From contig NZ_ATYR01000005.1 in assembly GCF_000427785.1 (NCBI RefSeq), positions 147,538 to 211,537 on the forward strand: DNA of 64,000 nucleotides, written 5' to 3'. The stretch comes from Massilia alkalitolerans DSM 17462. Its GTDB lineage: Bacteria > Pseudomonadota > Gammaproteobacteria > Burkholderiales > Burkholderiaceae_D. The position numbers and the translations under genes are program-made. The notes beneath the pieces were generated by a model. That model ran no database searches. It worked only from the letters and a program-made list of their open reading frames with translations, and was not told the origin of the DNA. This document shows, one piece after another, positions 38,024 through 45,769 of this stretch. How positions within the stretch are numbered: position 1 is the stretch's first letter; every line of letters starts with the position of its first letter.

Positions 38024-40657
38024 TTATTGCAGGGCGGCGCGGACCTGCGGTAACAGGCGCGCTTTCTGGTCGGCGCGGATGCGCACGCCGTTGCCGACGC
38101 GTTCGGCTTCGACAACGCCATCCGGACCGAAGTTCTTGCGCATGTACGCTTCCATCATCTCCGCATGCGCCGAATTGCTGGAGGAAGCGACGATGCTGGC
38201 GAACAGGCTGTTGCGGCCCAGCGCTTCCATATTGGCCAGCAGCGCGTCGCGGTTGGCGATGGCGAACTGCCAGGTCTGGTCGAGGTGCTCGCCGGCGACG
38301 CCACCGATAATATAGGGCACCAGGTCCGGCGGGGTATGCGGCGACAGGAGCGACTGCAGGGTGCGCGCGGCCAGCTGCGGGTCCTGGGCGCTGGCGAGGG
38401 CACGATTAAGACGGTTGCGTACTTCGCTGGTGGGGGCATTCGCGGCGCGCGCGGCAAGAAGCTCGTAGGTGGCCTTGTCCGCATGGCGGCCGGCGGTGCC
38501 GGTGACGAAGTCGATCATCGAGGGCGGCACCGAGGAAGGGTCCTGCACATAGCGCGCGAACCTGGCCTTGCCCTCGTCGATGGCCTGCCGGTCGCCGGCC
38601 CGCGCCAGCGCCGTCGCCAGCATGCCGCGCAGCTGGGCGTCCTCGGCGGTCTCCCCCGGCTTTTCTTCCCAGCCCAGCTTGTCGAACTTCGGGCGCGCGA
38701 AGTCGATCAGGAAGCGGCGGATCAGGGCCTGTTCCGGCTCGCCGCGCGCCAGCGAGTCGAGCGTGCGCAGGTTGGACAGGATCGCATCCCAGACCGCCAC
38801 GCGCGGCTCCTCGCCGTACGTGCGCACCAGGTCCAGGTAGGCCTCCAGGCCCATGCGCCCGTTCGAGGCGAAGCTCCAGGTGTCCGACAGCAGCTTCAGG
38901 CGCGTGCTGTCCGGCAGGCGCGGCGCCTGCTCGGCCAGGGCGCGGAAGCTGGCCGGGTCGTACTGCACGCGGAAGTAGCCGACGCTGTGCGGATCGACCA
39001 CCAGGGTGCCGTCGCAGCCGCCCTGGTTGATGGTCGTGCTCGGGCCCGACAGCAGCGTGGTCCAGGCCTTGCCGTTGACGGTGCCGACCTGCAAAGGCAC
39101 GTTCCACAGGCGCTTTTCACGGGGCGGCTCGTCGAGGCGGTACTGCTCCTGCGACAGCGTCACCTTGCGCCTGCCCTCCTCGCAGGCCTGCTCGACGCGG
39201 ATCAAGGGAAAGCCCGGCTGCAGGGTCCAGTCCGAGGCCAGCTTCCCGACCGGCTTGCCGGAGGCCTTTTCCAGCGCGGCCCACAGGTCGGCGGACGTCG
39301 TATTCGAATACTGGTGCTTCGCCATGTAGGCGCGCATGCCCTTGCGGAAGGCCGATTCGCCCAGGTAGGCTTCCAGCATGCGCAGGAAAGCCTCGCCCTT
39401 CAGGTAGGTGATGGCGTCGAAGGCCGCGGCGGCCTGCTCCTCGGTCTCGATCGGGGTCTGGATCGGGTGGGTGGTCTTGCGCGCGTCCAGGTTCATCACG
39501 TATTCGCGCTCGGCCATGCCCTCCAGGTAGGGGCGCCATTCGGGGTGGAAGTGATGGGTGGCTTTGGTCGCCATCCACGAAGCGAAGCCTTCGTTGAGCC
39601 ACAGATTATCCCACCAGGCCATCGTCACCAGATTGCCGAACCACTGGTGCGCCAGCTCGTGGGCGTTGATGTTGAAGGTGAATTTCTTGACCTTCTCCGG
39701 GCTCTTCTTCGGGTCGTACAGCAGGGTCGGCTCGTTGTAGACGACCGCGCCCCAGTTTTCCATGGCGCCGTTGAAACCGCCCGGGATCGCGATCTGGTCC
39801 AGCTTGGGCAGCGGGTACGGGATACCGAAGTAGTTGTTGAAGTAGCGCAGCAGGTCGCGCGTAGCCCCCAGCGCGAAGGTGGCCGAGCCGAGCTTGCCTT
39901 CGGTCGTCACGATGCCGATGTCGACGCCATCCTCCTTGGCGGACAGACGCTCGAGCTCACCGGCCACCAGCACCACCAGGTAGCTCGGCATCTTCGGGGT
40001 GTTGCCGAAGCTGATGCGCTGCATGCCGCCGGCGAGGTCTTCGCGCTTGTCGATCGGGGTGGTGGAGTAGGCCTTGAAGTTGCCCGGCACGTCGACGGTG
40101 AGCCTGAAGCGGGCGCGGAAGGCGGGTTCGTCCCAGGTCGGGAGCATGCGGCGGGCGTCGGTCGGCGCCATGGTGGTGGCGATCAGCTTCCTGTCCTGGC
40201 CGCCCGCCTTGTAGTTCACGTAGAACAGGCCGCGCCCTTCGCGGTTGATCTGGCCGCGAAAGGCCAGCGCCAGCGCGTACTTGCCCGGCGCCAGCGGCTG
40301 GGACAGCTCGAAGCGCAGGGTCTGCTGCTTCTTGTCGAGGATGGGGTCGAGCTTCAGCTTGCCGATATTCTTGCCCGTCAAGCTGGCCGAATCGATCTGC
40401 ATGTTGTCGGCGTTCAGCATGATGGTCGAGGTCGGCTTCAGGACCTCGATCTCGACCGTCTGGGTGCCGCGGAAGCTGTTGGCGGCGACGTCCGGCACGA
40501 TGTGGGCGTCGTACTGCAGCGGCACCACGTCCTTCGGCAGCTTGCCCGGCGTTGCCGCGAAAGAAAACGGCGCCTCGGCCTGCGCCGTCGCGGCGCCCAG
40601 GGCCAACGCAAGCGCGGCCGTGGCTTTGCGAGCCCGGGCGACTGGCATGTCTCTCAT
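38024..40657 (-). CDS. exported M1-family aminopeptidase
   Basis: The start MRDMPVARARKATAALALAL at 40657 gives a signal peptide ending near AQA; a further upstream extension has no signal. The 877-residue protein has the M1 exopeptidase motif NGAMENWGAVVYN, the zinc site NAHELAHQWFGNLVTMAWWD with the third ligand in LWLNEGFASW, and a helical ERAP1-like C-terminal domain (from about 540). It resembles the puromycin-sensitive/ERAP group of M1 enzymes and removes N-terminal residues. Together with the M13 enzyme it forms a two-gene peptide-degradation unit in the periplasm. Confidence 0.94.
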   Translation of the reverse strand: MRDMPVARARKATAALALALGAATAQAEAPFSFAATPGKLPKDVVPLQYDAHIVPDVAANSFRGTQTVEIEVLKPTSTIMLNADNMQIDSASLTGKNIGKLKLDPILDKKQQTLRFELSQPLAPGKYALALAFRGQINREGRGLFYVNYKAGGQDRKLIATTMAPTDARRMLPTWDEPAFRARFRLTVDVPGNFKAYSTTPIDKREDLAGGMQRISFGNTPKMPSYLVVLVAGELERLSAKEDGVDIGIVTTEGKLGSATFALGATRDLLRYFNNYFGIPYPLPKLDQIAIPGGFNGAMENWGAVVYNEPTLLYDPKKSPEKVKKFTFNINAHELAHQWFGNLVTMAWWDNLWLNEGFASWMATKATHHFHPEWRPYLEGMAEREYVMNLDARKTTHPIQTPIETEEQAAAAFDAITYLKGEAFLRMLEAYLGESAFRKGMRAYMAKHQYSNTTSADLWAALEKASGKPVGKLASDWTLQPGFPLIRVEQACEEGRRKVTLSQEQYRLDEPPREKRLWNVPLQVGTVNGKAWTTLLSGPSTTINQGGCDGTLVVDPHSVGYFRVQYDPASFRALAEQAPRLPDSTRLKLLSDTWSFASNGRMGLEAYLDLVRTYGEEPRVAVWDAILSNLRTLDSLARGEPEQALIRRFLIDFARPKFDKLGWEEKPGETAEDAQLRGMLATALARAGDRQAIDEGKARFARYVQDPSSVPPSMIDFVTGTAGRHADKATYELLAARAANAPTSEVRNRLNRALASAQDPQLAARTLQSLLSPHTPPDLVPYIIGGVAGEHLDQTWQFAIANRDALLANMEALGRNSLFASIVASSSNSAHAEMMEAYMRKNFGPDGVVEAERVGNGVRIRADQKARLLPQVRAALQ

Positions 40658-40928
40658 AAGTCTCTCTCTCGAATCTGTTTTTATTGAGTGGTTCCTGCGC
40701 GCGACGGCGCAAGAACCCAGCACGCACTGTAAGAAAGCCGGGCGCCGCCTGCGCCCGGATTGCGACAGACTGCAAAAAACGGAGCCAGACTGCGGAAACC
40801 GGGGAATGGCGGAGGCATTCGAAAAAATCCGAAATTTTTTTCAAATTACCCTAAAGTTCCTGAAAGCCCATCCGTAAATGCCTTAGATACCCGGCAATCC
40901 GGCCGGCGTTCATTGCCTTGGTGCCAAC

Positions 40929-41210
40929 ATGACCTCGAACGACGTCCTCTCGATGTACGAAAACCTCACTGGCCTCAGCAGCCAGATGAAGGGCGCCGCC
41001 GAGGCTGGCGACTGGACCGGTTTCGACAAGCTGAACGTGCAGGCGGCGGTGGCCGCAGGGGCCGCGATCGGCGGCGTGCCGGCACTGGAAGGCGCCAAGC
41101 GCCAGCGCAAGATCGACCTGCTCAAGCAGCTGATGGCCAATGACCGCGCGATTCGCGACGTGACCGAACCCTGGATGGGGCAGCTGGACCGCGCGATGTG
41201 CGCGCACTGA
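40929..41210 (+). CDS. FliT-like flagellar export chaperone
   Basis: The 93-residue, all-helical protein reads MTSNDVLSMYENLTGLSSQM, GDWTGFDKLN, GAKRQRKIDLLKQLMANDRA and ends with IRDVTEPWMGQLDRAM. This order (N-terminal amphipathic helix, GDW motif, RK..LL..ILA.D..IR..TEPW) is the FliT pattern; FliT binds the FliD cap protein and regulates class 2 flagellar genes in enterics. No fliD or fliS is near, so the assignment rests on the sequence alone. The gene ends in a strong terminator. Another small helical motility-type protein (YjfB-like, 48017) is in the window. Confidence 0.7.
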   Translation: MTSNDVLSMYENLTGLSSQMKGAAEAGDWTGFDKLNVQAAVAAGAAIGGVPALEGAKRQRKIDLLKQLMANDRAIRDVTEPWMGQLDRAMCAH

Positions 41211-41228
41211 TTAATAGAATTCCCAAGA

Positions 41229-41251
41229 GAAGGCACCTGCGGGTGCCTTTT
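41229..41251 (+). terminator. rho-independent terminator after the FliT-like gene
   Basis: AAGGCACC-TGCG-GGTGCCTT stem with T tract, 18 bases past the stop. It lies just before the convergent HDOD gene and may serve it as well. Confidence 0.88.
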
Positions 41252-41266
41252 TCTTTGGTGGCCTGG

Positions 41267-42217
41267 CTACGATTCCAGGTTGCTCAGCTTGCCCAGGCAG
41301 CGGCGCTGGTAACTGTTGAGCCCTTCCGTGACGAGCGCGTCGTCCTCGGCCAGCTTCCCGGCATCGATCAAGAGCCGCAGCTTGGCGATATGATCCCCCT
41401 GCGCCAGCGCCTGCGCCAGGTTCGGGCCATCCGGTTCGCCGGCCCCGGCGATCGCCTCGGCCACCTTGTCCGGGAAATCCCAATGCCTGGCGATGACCGC
41501 CGACAGCTGCCGGCTGCGCGCCAGCAGTTCCACCCCGAAGGCTTCAGAGGCCGGCACCTTGCCGTTCTGGCAGATGCGGTCGCTAAGGCGGAAGGCGACG
41601 ATCAGCCCGACATCCTGCATCAGCCCCGCCAGGCAGGATTCGAAGATGTCGGCCGCCACCGCCGAAGCCATCAGGCTGGCCGCCACCGCGCATTTTTCGG
41701 AATGGTTCCATACCAGCGGCGCCGCACGGCGGGCAAAGCCCGCCTCGTGCAGCCTGATGATGGGCCGGAAGGCAACCCGCGCCAGCAGCATGCGCAAGCC
41801 GTTCTGCCCGAGCAGCATGATGGCGGCGTCCAGGGTCTTGATCGGGGTGACGGGACGGTAATAGGCGCTGTTGGCCTCGCGCAGCACTTCGGCCACCAGC
41901 ACCACGTCTTCGGCCACCTGGCCGGCCAGCTCGCCCGTGCTGATGCTCTCGTCGCGCATGCTGCGCAGCAGCCTGGGGATCAGTTCCGGGACCCGCGGCA
42001 CCAGCTCGGCCGCGATGGCCGGGTTCTGCGCCAGCGTGCGCACCTGCTCGAGGATCAGGCGCTCGGTCTCCAGCGGCGCGTCGAACCTTGCCGGGCCAGC
42101 CAGCCAGAGGTAATACAGGGCGTCGGTCGCGGCATGGTCGGTGCCGCCGCCCGGCTCCTCGGGCGTGGCCACCTGGGGTTCCGCGCCGCTCAGTAAACGA
42201 TTGATCCAGTTCTTCAT
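41267..42217 (-). CDS. HDOD-domain protein
   Basis: The start MKNWINRLLSGAEPQVATPE is set at 42217. The 316-residue protein has an N-terminal 30-residue Pro/Gly-rich stretch, then an HDOD domain (about 90-270) with NSAYYRPVTPIKTLDAAIMLLG, the equivalent of the family motif NSA.Y....I.sl..Ai..LG, LMASAVAADIFESCLAGLMQ and DVGLIVAFRL. The His-Asp pair of catalytic HD enzymes is replaced by GLMQDVG, so it is unlikely to be a phosphodiesterase. HDOD proteins act as signalling partners in motility and c-di-GMP circuits. The gene begins about 90 bases past the terminator of a candidate RNA. Confidence 0.82.
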   Translation of the reverse strand: MKNWINRLLSGAEPQVATPEEPGGGTDHAATDALYYLWLAGPARFDAPLETERLILEQVRTLAQNPAIAAELVPRVPELIPRLLRSMRDESISTGELAGQVAEDVVLVAEVLREANSAYYRPVTPIKTLDAAIMLLGQNGLRMLLARVAFRPIIRLHEAGFARRAAPLVWNHSEKCAVAASLMASAVAADIFESCLAGLMQDVGLIVAFRLSDRICQNGKVPASEAFGVELLARSRQLSAVIARHWDFPDKVAEAIAGAGEPDGPNLAQALAQGDHIAKLRLLIDAGKLAEDDALVTEGLNSYQRRCLGKLSNLES

Positions 42218-42299
42218 AGTCCGCCAGGGTCTGTGCTGCAGGTGCGATTGTAGCCCAAGGCCCACCATGCAAAACGCATGGACTGCGAATGGAAGTCCT

Positions 42300-42551
42300 G
42301 AAAAGACAAAAGCGCCCGCAGGCGCTTTGGCATGTGCCCGAGCAGAAGGCTCGGCCACGGAATCGGGGAGAGCGATCACCAGGTATCTCCTGGCGTCGCC
42401 TCTTGCCGGTTGCATCCGGCGTTCGCTGTCTCAGTCGACACGCGAACCGCTTCCGGACACAGGCGTTTCTTCAACGTCTGCCTGCTTTCCGCGCCACGCT
42501 ATCGGTGGTGGCTGCGCCAGGCCTCTGTGCCGTTTGTGATCTCGCGACCAC
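42300..42551 (-). ncRNA. candidate structured small RNA, about 250 nt, family unknown
   Basis: The 355-base gap between the HDOD gene and the FimV-like gene has no open frame but strong RNA structure on the minus strand. Complementary arms (plus coordinates) are at 42421-42447 (GTTCGCTGTC with GACAcGCGAAC), 42379-42393 (CCAGG/CCTGG), 42405-42420 (GCCGG/CCGGC), 42460-42484 (CAGGC/GCCTG) and 42338-42354 (CCGAGC/GCTCGG). A terminator hairpin at 42309-42328 with T-rich tail on the minus strand closes it, and a good promoter precedes it (42558-42585). I do not recognise the family; 6S RNA or a riboswitch-like leader of the HDOD gene are alternatives. It is not tmRNA, RNase P or SRP RNA by their usual motifs. 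Confidence 0.6.
42309..42328 (-). terminator. terminator of the candidate small RNA
   Basis: AAAGCGCC (42309-42316) and GGCGCTTT (42321-42328) form a stem with a CGCA loop; on the minus strand a TTTGTCTTTT tail follows. Confidence 0.8.
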
Positions 42552-42557
42552 GGAATG

Positions 42558-42585
42558 AGTATAGCAAAAATTTTAAGCTTGTGTA
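42558..42585 (-). promoter_or_regulatory. sigma70-type promoter for the candidate small RNA
   Basis: On the minus strand TACACA (42585-42580) and TATACT (42563-42558) are 16 bases apart. The -35 box lies within the last codons of the FimV-like gene. The predicted start is near 42551. Confidence 0.6.
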
Positions 42586-43595
42586 GACGAGTTGTGTGCG
42601 GGCTCGTCCAGGGTCGGTTCGCGCGTCGAGACAGGCAGCGGCTTGCGTCCCAGGCGCGCCTTGATGCGTGCGCCCAAGCCGACGCGGGGCCCTTCTGCGC
42701 GCCCTGCCGCCCGCCTGGCGCGCAGCGCGAACACCAGCCCCGCGAGCAGCGCCAGCACGCCGGCGCCAAGCGCCGCCAGCAGCCAGGGCGAGCCCTCTTC
42801 CGGCGGCGGTTCCGGCTTTTTCTTCTTCAGCGGGTGCACCTGCTGCTGCGGCGCCACCGGCGTTTGCAGGCTTGAAGCCGGCGCGGCGCCCGCCGCCACC
42901 TGCAGCAGCTTCACCTTGTCTTCGAGCTGGCCCAGCTGATCGCGCAGCATCGCATTCTTCGCCCCCAGCACGACGCAGGCATCCACCTGCACCCTGGGCT
43001 GCGGGGCGCAGGCGCCGCCGGCCGGGGCCGGTTCAGGCGTCAAGCGCGCCGGCCTGGCCGGCTCCGGCGGCACGAGGGCCGGCTTCGGCTTGATGGGCGC
43101 GGGCTTCGGCCTGGCCGGGGCGGGCTTCGGCGCCGCCTCCACCGGCGGCGCGGGCTGCGCCGCCTTGGCCGGGACGGGAGGCGCCACCACCCGAACCGGA
43201 GGCGGCGCCGGATTCGGATCCGGCGACAGCCACAGGGTTGCCAGCCGCACGCTGCGCTGCGCGCCGTCGGCCAGCTCCAGGTACAGGTGCAGGTGCTCCG
43301 ACTCCACCTTGCCGAGCGAGGTGAGGTGCAGGAACTGGCGCCCGTCGCGCCGCATCACCGACATCCGGAGCGTGGACAGCACCGCCGGCATGCCGATATT
43401 GGCGCCGCGGTAGACGTCCGGATGCGCCAGGCGCACCTGGACCGGGTTGGCGGCGTCTTCCAGCATGGTGAGCTCGATGTCGGCCACCAGCGGCTGGCCG
43501 AGGAAGGAGCTCACCCGCGGTTCGCCGAGCTCGGCCGCCTGGGCAGCGCCGGCCAGCAGCGCGCAAGTCAATATCAGTGGAAGGCGGCAAGCCAT
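42573..43595 (-). CDS. short FimV-like protein with single membrane helix
   Basis: The 340-residue protein has a signal peptide (MACRLPLILTCALLAGAAQA), a domain of about 100 residues that matches the FimV N-terminal region (ELGEPRVSSFLGQPLVADIE, then AHPDVYRGANIGMPAVLSTL and VRLATLWLSP), a Pro-rich linker of about 70 residues, a short coiled coil (CVVLGAKNAMLRDQLGQLED) and one TM helix (WLLAALGAGVLALLAGLVFA) followed by a basic cytoplasmic tail. Full FimV proteins are about 900 residues with LysM and a C-terminal TPR domain, none of which is present. A role in cell-pole or peptidoglycan organisation by analogy is inference. Confidence 0.8.
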   Translation of the reverse strand: MACRLPLILTCALLAGAAQAAELGEPRVSSFLGQPLVADIELTMLEDAANPVQVRLAHPDVYRGANIGMPAVLSTLRMSVMRRDGRQFLHLTSLGKVESEHLHLYLELADGAQRSVRLATLWLSPDPNPAPPPVRVVAPPVPAKAAQPAPPVEAAPKPAPARPKPAPIKPKPALVPPEPARPARLTPEPAPAGGACAPQPRVQVDACVVLGAKNAMLRDQLGQLEDKVKLLQVAAGAAPASSLQTPVAPQQQVHPLKKKKPEPPPEEGSPWLLAALGAGVLALLAGLVFALRARRAAGRAEGPRVGLGARIKARLGRKPLPVSTREPTLDEPAHNSSTQA

Positions 43596-43679
43596 AGGAT
43601 GGAAGTAGAAGAGCCTGAGCGTAGTTAACGGACAATCGGCTAAACTCTTTAATTACAACCCTTCACCCACAGGACAGCC

Positions 43680-45077
43680 ATGGAAAACAGGATTGAGAAG
43701 GACAGTTTCGGCCCGATCGAGGTCCCCGCGGACCGCCTCTGGGGCGCCCAGACCCAGCGTTCGCTCCACCATTTCCACATCTCGACCGAGAGATTGGCGC
43801 CGGAACTGGTCGCTGCCCTGGCCCAGGTCAAGCGCGCCGCCGCGGCGGTGAACCGCTCGCTCGGCAAGCTCCCGGGCGACAAGGCCGAGGCCATCATCCG
43901 CGCCGCCGACGAGGTGCTGGAAGGCCGTCATCCGCAGGAATTCCCGCTGGCGGTCTGGCAGACCGGCTCCGGCACCCAGAGCAACATGAACATGAACGAG
44001 GTGCTGGCCAACCGTGGCTCCGAGCTCTTGAAAGGCGAGCGCGGCGAGAAGCGCCTGTTGCACCCGAACGACCACGTCAACATGGGCCAGTCCTCGAACG
44101 ACATCTTCCCCACCGCCATGCACGTGGCGGCGGCGCTTGCCGTTGCCCAGAATCTGCTGCCGGCACTCGGCCAGCTGCGCGCCACGCTGCTGCGCAAGTC
44201 GCGCGACTTCGAGAGCATCGTCAAGATCGGCCGCACCCACCTGCAGGACGCCACCCCGCTCACCCTCGGCCAGGAATTCTCGGGCTACGTCGCCCAGCTG
44301 GAATTCGCGGAAAGCGCGATCCGCGCCACCCTGCCCGGCCTGCTGGCCCTGGCGGCGGGCGGCACGGCGGTCGGCACCGGCCTGAACGCGCACCCGGACT
44401 TCGCGCCGCGCATCGCGGCCGAGCTCAGCTCGCGCACGGGCCTGTCCTTCAAGAGCGCGCCCAACAAGTTCATGGCGCTGGCCGGCCACGAGGCCATGGT
44501 TTCGAGCCACGGCGCCTTCAAGACCCTGGCCGCGGCCCTGATGAAGATCGCCAACGACGTGCGCTGGATGGCCTCGGGCCCGCGCTCAGGCCTGGGCGAG
44601 ATCACGATTCCCGAGAACGAGCCGGGCAGCTCGATCATGCCGGGCAAGGTGAATCCGACCCAGTGCGAGGCGCTCACCATGCTGTGCTGCCAGGTCTTCG
44701 GCAACGACGTCGCGATCACGGTCGGCGGCTCGCAGGGCAACTTCGAGCTGAACGTGTTCAAGCCCATGATCGCCCATAACTTCCTGCAGAGTGCCCGCCT
44801 GCTGGCCGACGGCATGCGCTCCTTCGACGAGCACTGCGCCCAGGGCATCGAGCCGAACCACGCCCGCATCGCCGAGCTGATGGAAAAATCGCTGATGCTG
44901 GTGACCGCACTGGCCCCGCACATCGGGTATGATCGCGCCGCGCAGATCGCCAAGACCGCGTCGCACGACGGCCTGACCCTGCGCCAGGCCGCCCTGCAAT
45001 CCGGCTTCGTCACCGAGCAGCAGTTCGACGAGTGGATCGTGCCGATCGACATGACCCGGCCTGATACGGTCGAGTAA
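43680..45077 (+). CDS. fumC: class II fumarate hydratase
   Basis: The 465-residue protein contains [20 protein letters not shown] at the start, the conserved [37 protein letters not shown] and the superfamily signature [16 protein letters not shown], all arranged as in FumC. It is the iron-independent, oxygen-stable fumarase, turning fumarate to malate in the TCA cycle. A terminator of moderate strength lies 11 bases after the stop, before the S4-domain gene. Confidence 0.97.
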   Translation: MENRIEKDSFGPIEVPADRLWGAQTQRSLHHFHISTERLAPELVAALAQVKRAAAAVNRSLGKLPGDKAEAIIRAADEVLEGRHPQEFPLAVWQTGSGTQSNMNMNEVLANRGSELLKGERGEKRLLHPNDHVNMGQSSNDIFPTAMHVAAALAVAQNLLPALGQLRATLLRKSRDFESIVKIGRTHLQDATPLTLGQEFSGYVAQLEFAESAIRATLPGLLALAAGGTAVGTGLNAHPDFAPRIAAELSSRTGLSFKSAPNKFMALAGHEAMVSSHGAFKTLAAALMKIANDVRWMASGPRSGLGEITIPENEPGSSIMPGKVNPTQCEALTMLCCQVFGNDVAITVGGSQGNFELNVFKPMIAHNFLQSARLLADGMRSFDEHCAQGIEPNHARIAELMEKSLMLVTALAPHIGYDRAAQIAKTASHDGLTLRQAALQSGFVTEQQFDEWIVPIDMTRPDTVE

Positions 45078-45084
45078 AACTTTT

Positions 45085-45110
45085 TCGGGGCACCTGGAGG
45101 TGCCCTTTTC
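45085..45110 (+). terminator. rho-independent terminator after fumC
   Basis: GGGCACC-TGGA-GGTGCCC stem (45088-45105) with TTTTC after it. The S4-domain gene starts 18 bases later, so read-through may feed it. Confidence 0.8.
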
Positions 45111-45127
45111 AATTCCCCGAGGACAGC

Positions 45128-45340
45128 ATGCAAAAAATAGATTTCGATTTGACCGCCGAGTTCGTCGAGCTCAACCAGTTGATGAAACTGGTCGGCCTGG
45201 TCGACAGCGGCGGCGCCGGCAAGAACATGGTCGCCAGCGGCGCGGTGTCGGTCGACGGCAAGCAGGAGCTGCGCAAGACCGCGAAGATCCGCAGCGGCCA
45301 GACCGTGACCGTGGGCGACGTGCAGATCCGGGTGCAATAA
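45128..45340 (+). CDS. S4-like RNA-binding protein (YbcJ family)
   Basis: The 70-residue protein fits the YbcJ-type S4 domain: FVELNQLMKLVGLVDSGGAG, KNMVASGAVSVDGKQELRKT and KIRSGQTVTVGDVQIRVQ, i.e. the alpha-L RNA-binding fold with the Gly-Gly loop, the basic KxE-R-K face and the final beta strands. It probably binds structured RNA in or near the ribosome; the exact role is unknown. It follows fumC closely. Confidence 0.9.
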   Translation: MQKIDFDLTAEFVELNQLMKLVGLVDSGGAGKNMVASGAVSVDGKQELRKTAKIRSGQTVTVGDVQIRVQ

Positions 45341-45486
45341 ACCCAACCAGAACGGCTGGGAAACGGGCACGAAAAGTGGCGCAAAACAGCGGGCTTATGT
45401 TTGCGCCCTAACAAACAGAACGGGGCTTCCTTGTTTATATTTCAAGTCATCAGGATCGACTTATATAACCGGCCACAGGTGAAGCC

Positions 45487-45768
45487 ATGGAAACCCCGAA
45501 CCGCGCCCAGTCCCAGGAGCAGCTCATCGGAGACCTGCGTCTCGTCATCGAGAATGCGGAAGAGCTGCTGAAAAATACCGACCACTACACCAGTGCGCTG
45601 TACCAGAACGCGCGCGCCAAGCTGGCGCTGGCGCTGGAAGCGGCCAACGAAGAACTGGCGCGTTTCGAAGACGCCCAGCTCGAGCGCATGATGGCGGCCA
45701 CCCGCGCCGCCAACGAGCGTTACTGCGACCGTACCGGCGAGCAGCGCATCCTGCGCGCCTTTCACTAG
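45487..45768 (+). CDS. DUF883-like (ElaB/YqjD-type) protein lacking the membrane segment
   Basis: The 93-residue protein is helical: QEQLIGDLRLVIENAEELLK then ARAKLALALEAANEELARFE, which is the DUF883 N-terminal pattern (LxxDLxxVxxDAEELL...ARxxLxxAL). Typical ElaB/YqjD proteins then end in a single membrane helix that lets them associate with ribosomes at the membrane. Here the protein stops with AANERYCDRTGEQRILRAFH, so no membrane anchor exists. The start ATG 45487 has AGGTGAAGCC before it, a plausible ribosome site. The stop is one base before the convergent maturase gene. Confidence 0.7.
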   Translation: METPNRAQSQEQLIGDLRLVIENAEELLKNTDHYTSALYQNARAKLALALEAANEELARFEDAQLERMMAATRAANERYCDRTGEQRILRAFH

Positions 45769-45769
45769 T

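Noticed and set aside
40658..40928. Possible small gene in the gap before the FliT-like gene
   Set aside because: Short frames here lack ribosome sites and overlap the M1 peptidase start; the region looks like promoter DNA.
42300..42551. Candidate RNA as RNase P RNA or SRP RNA
   Set aside because: The characteristic GAGGAAAGTCC motif of RNase P RNA and the GGUCAGGUCCGGAAGGAAGC-type loop of SRP RNA are missing on both strands.
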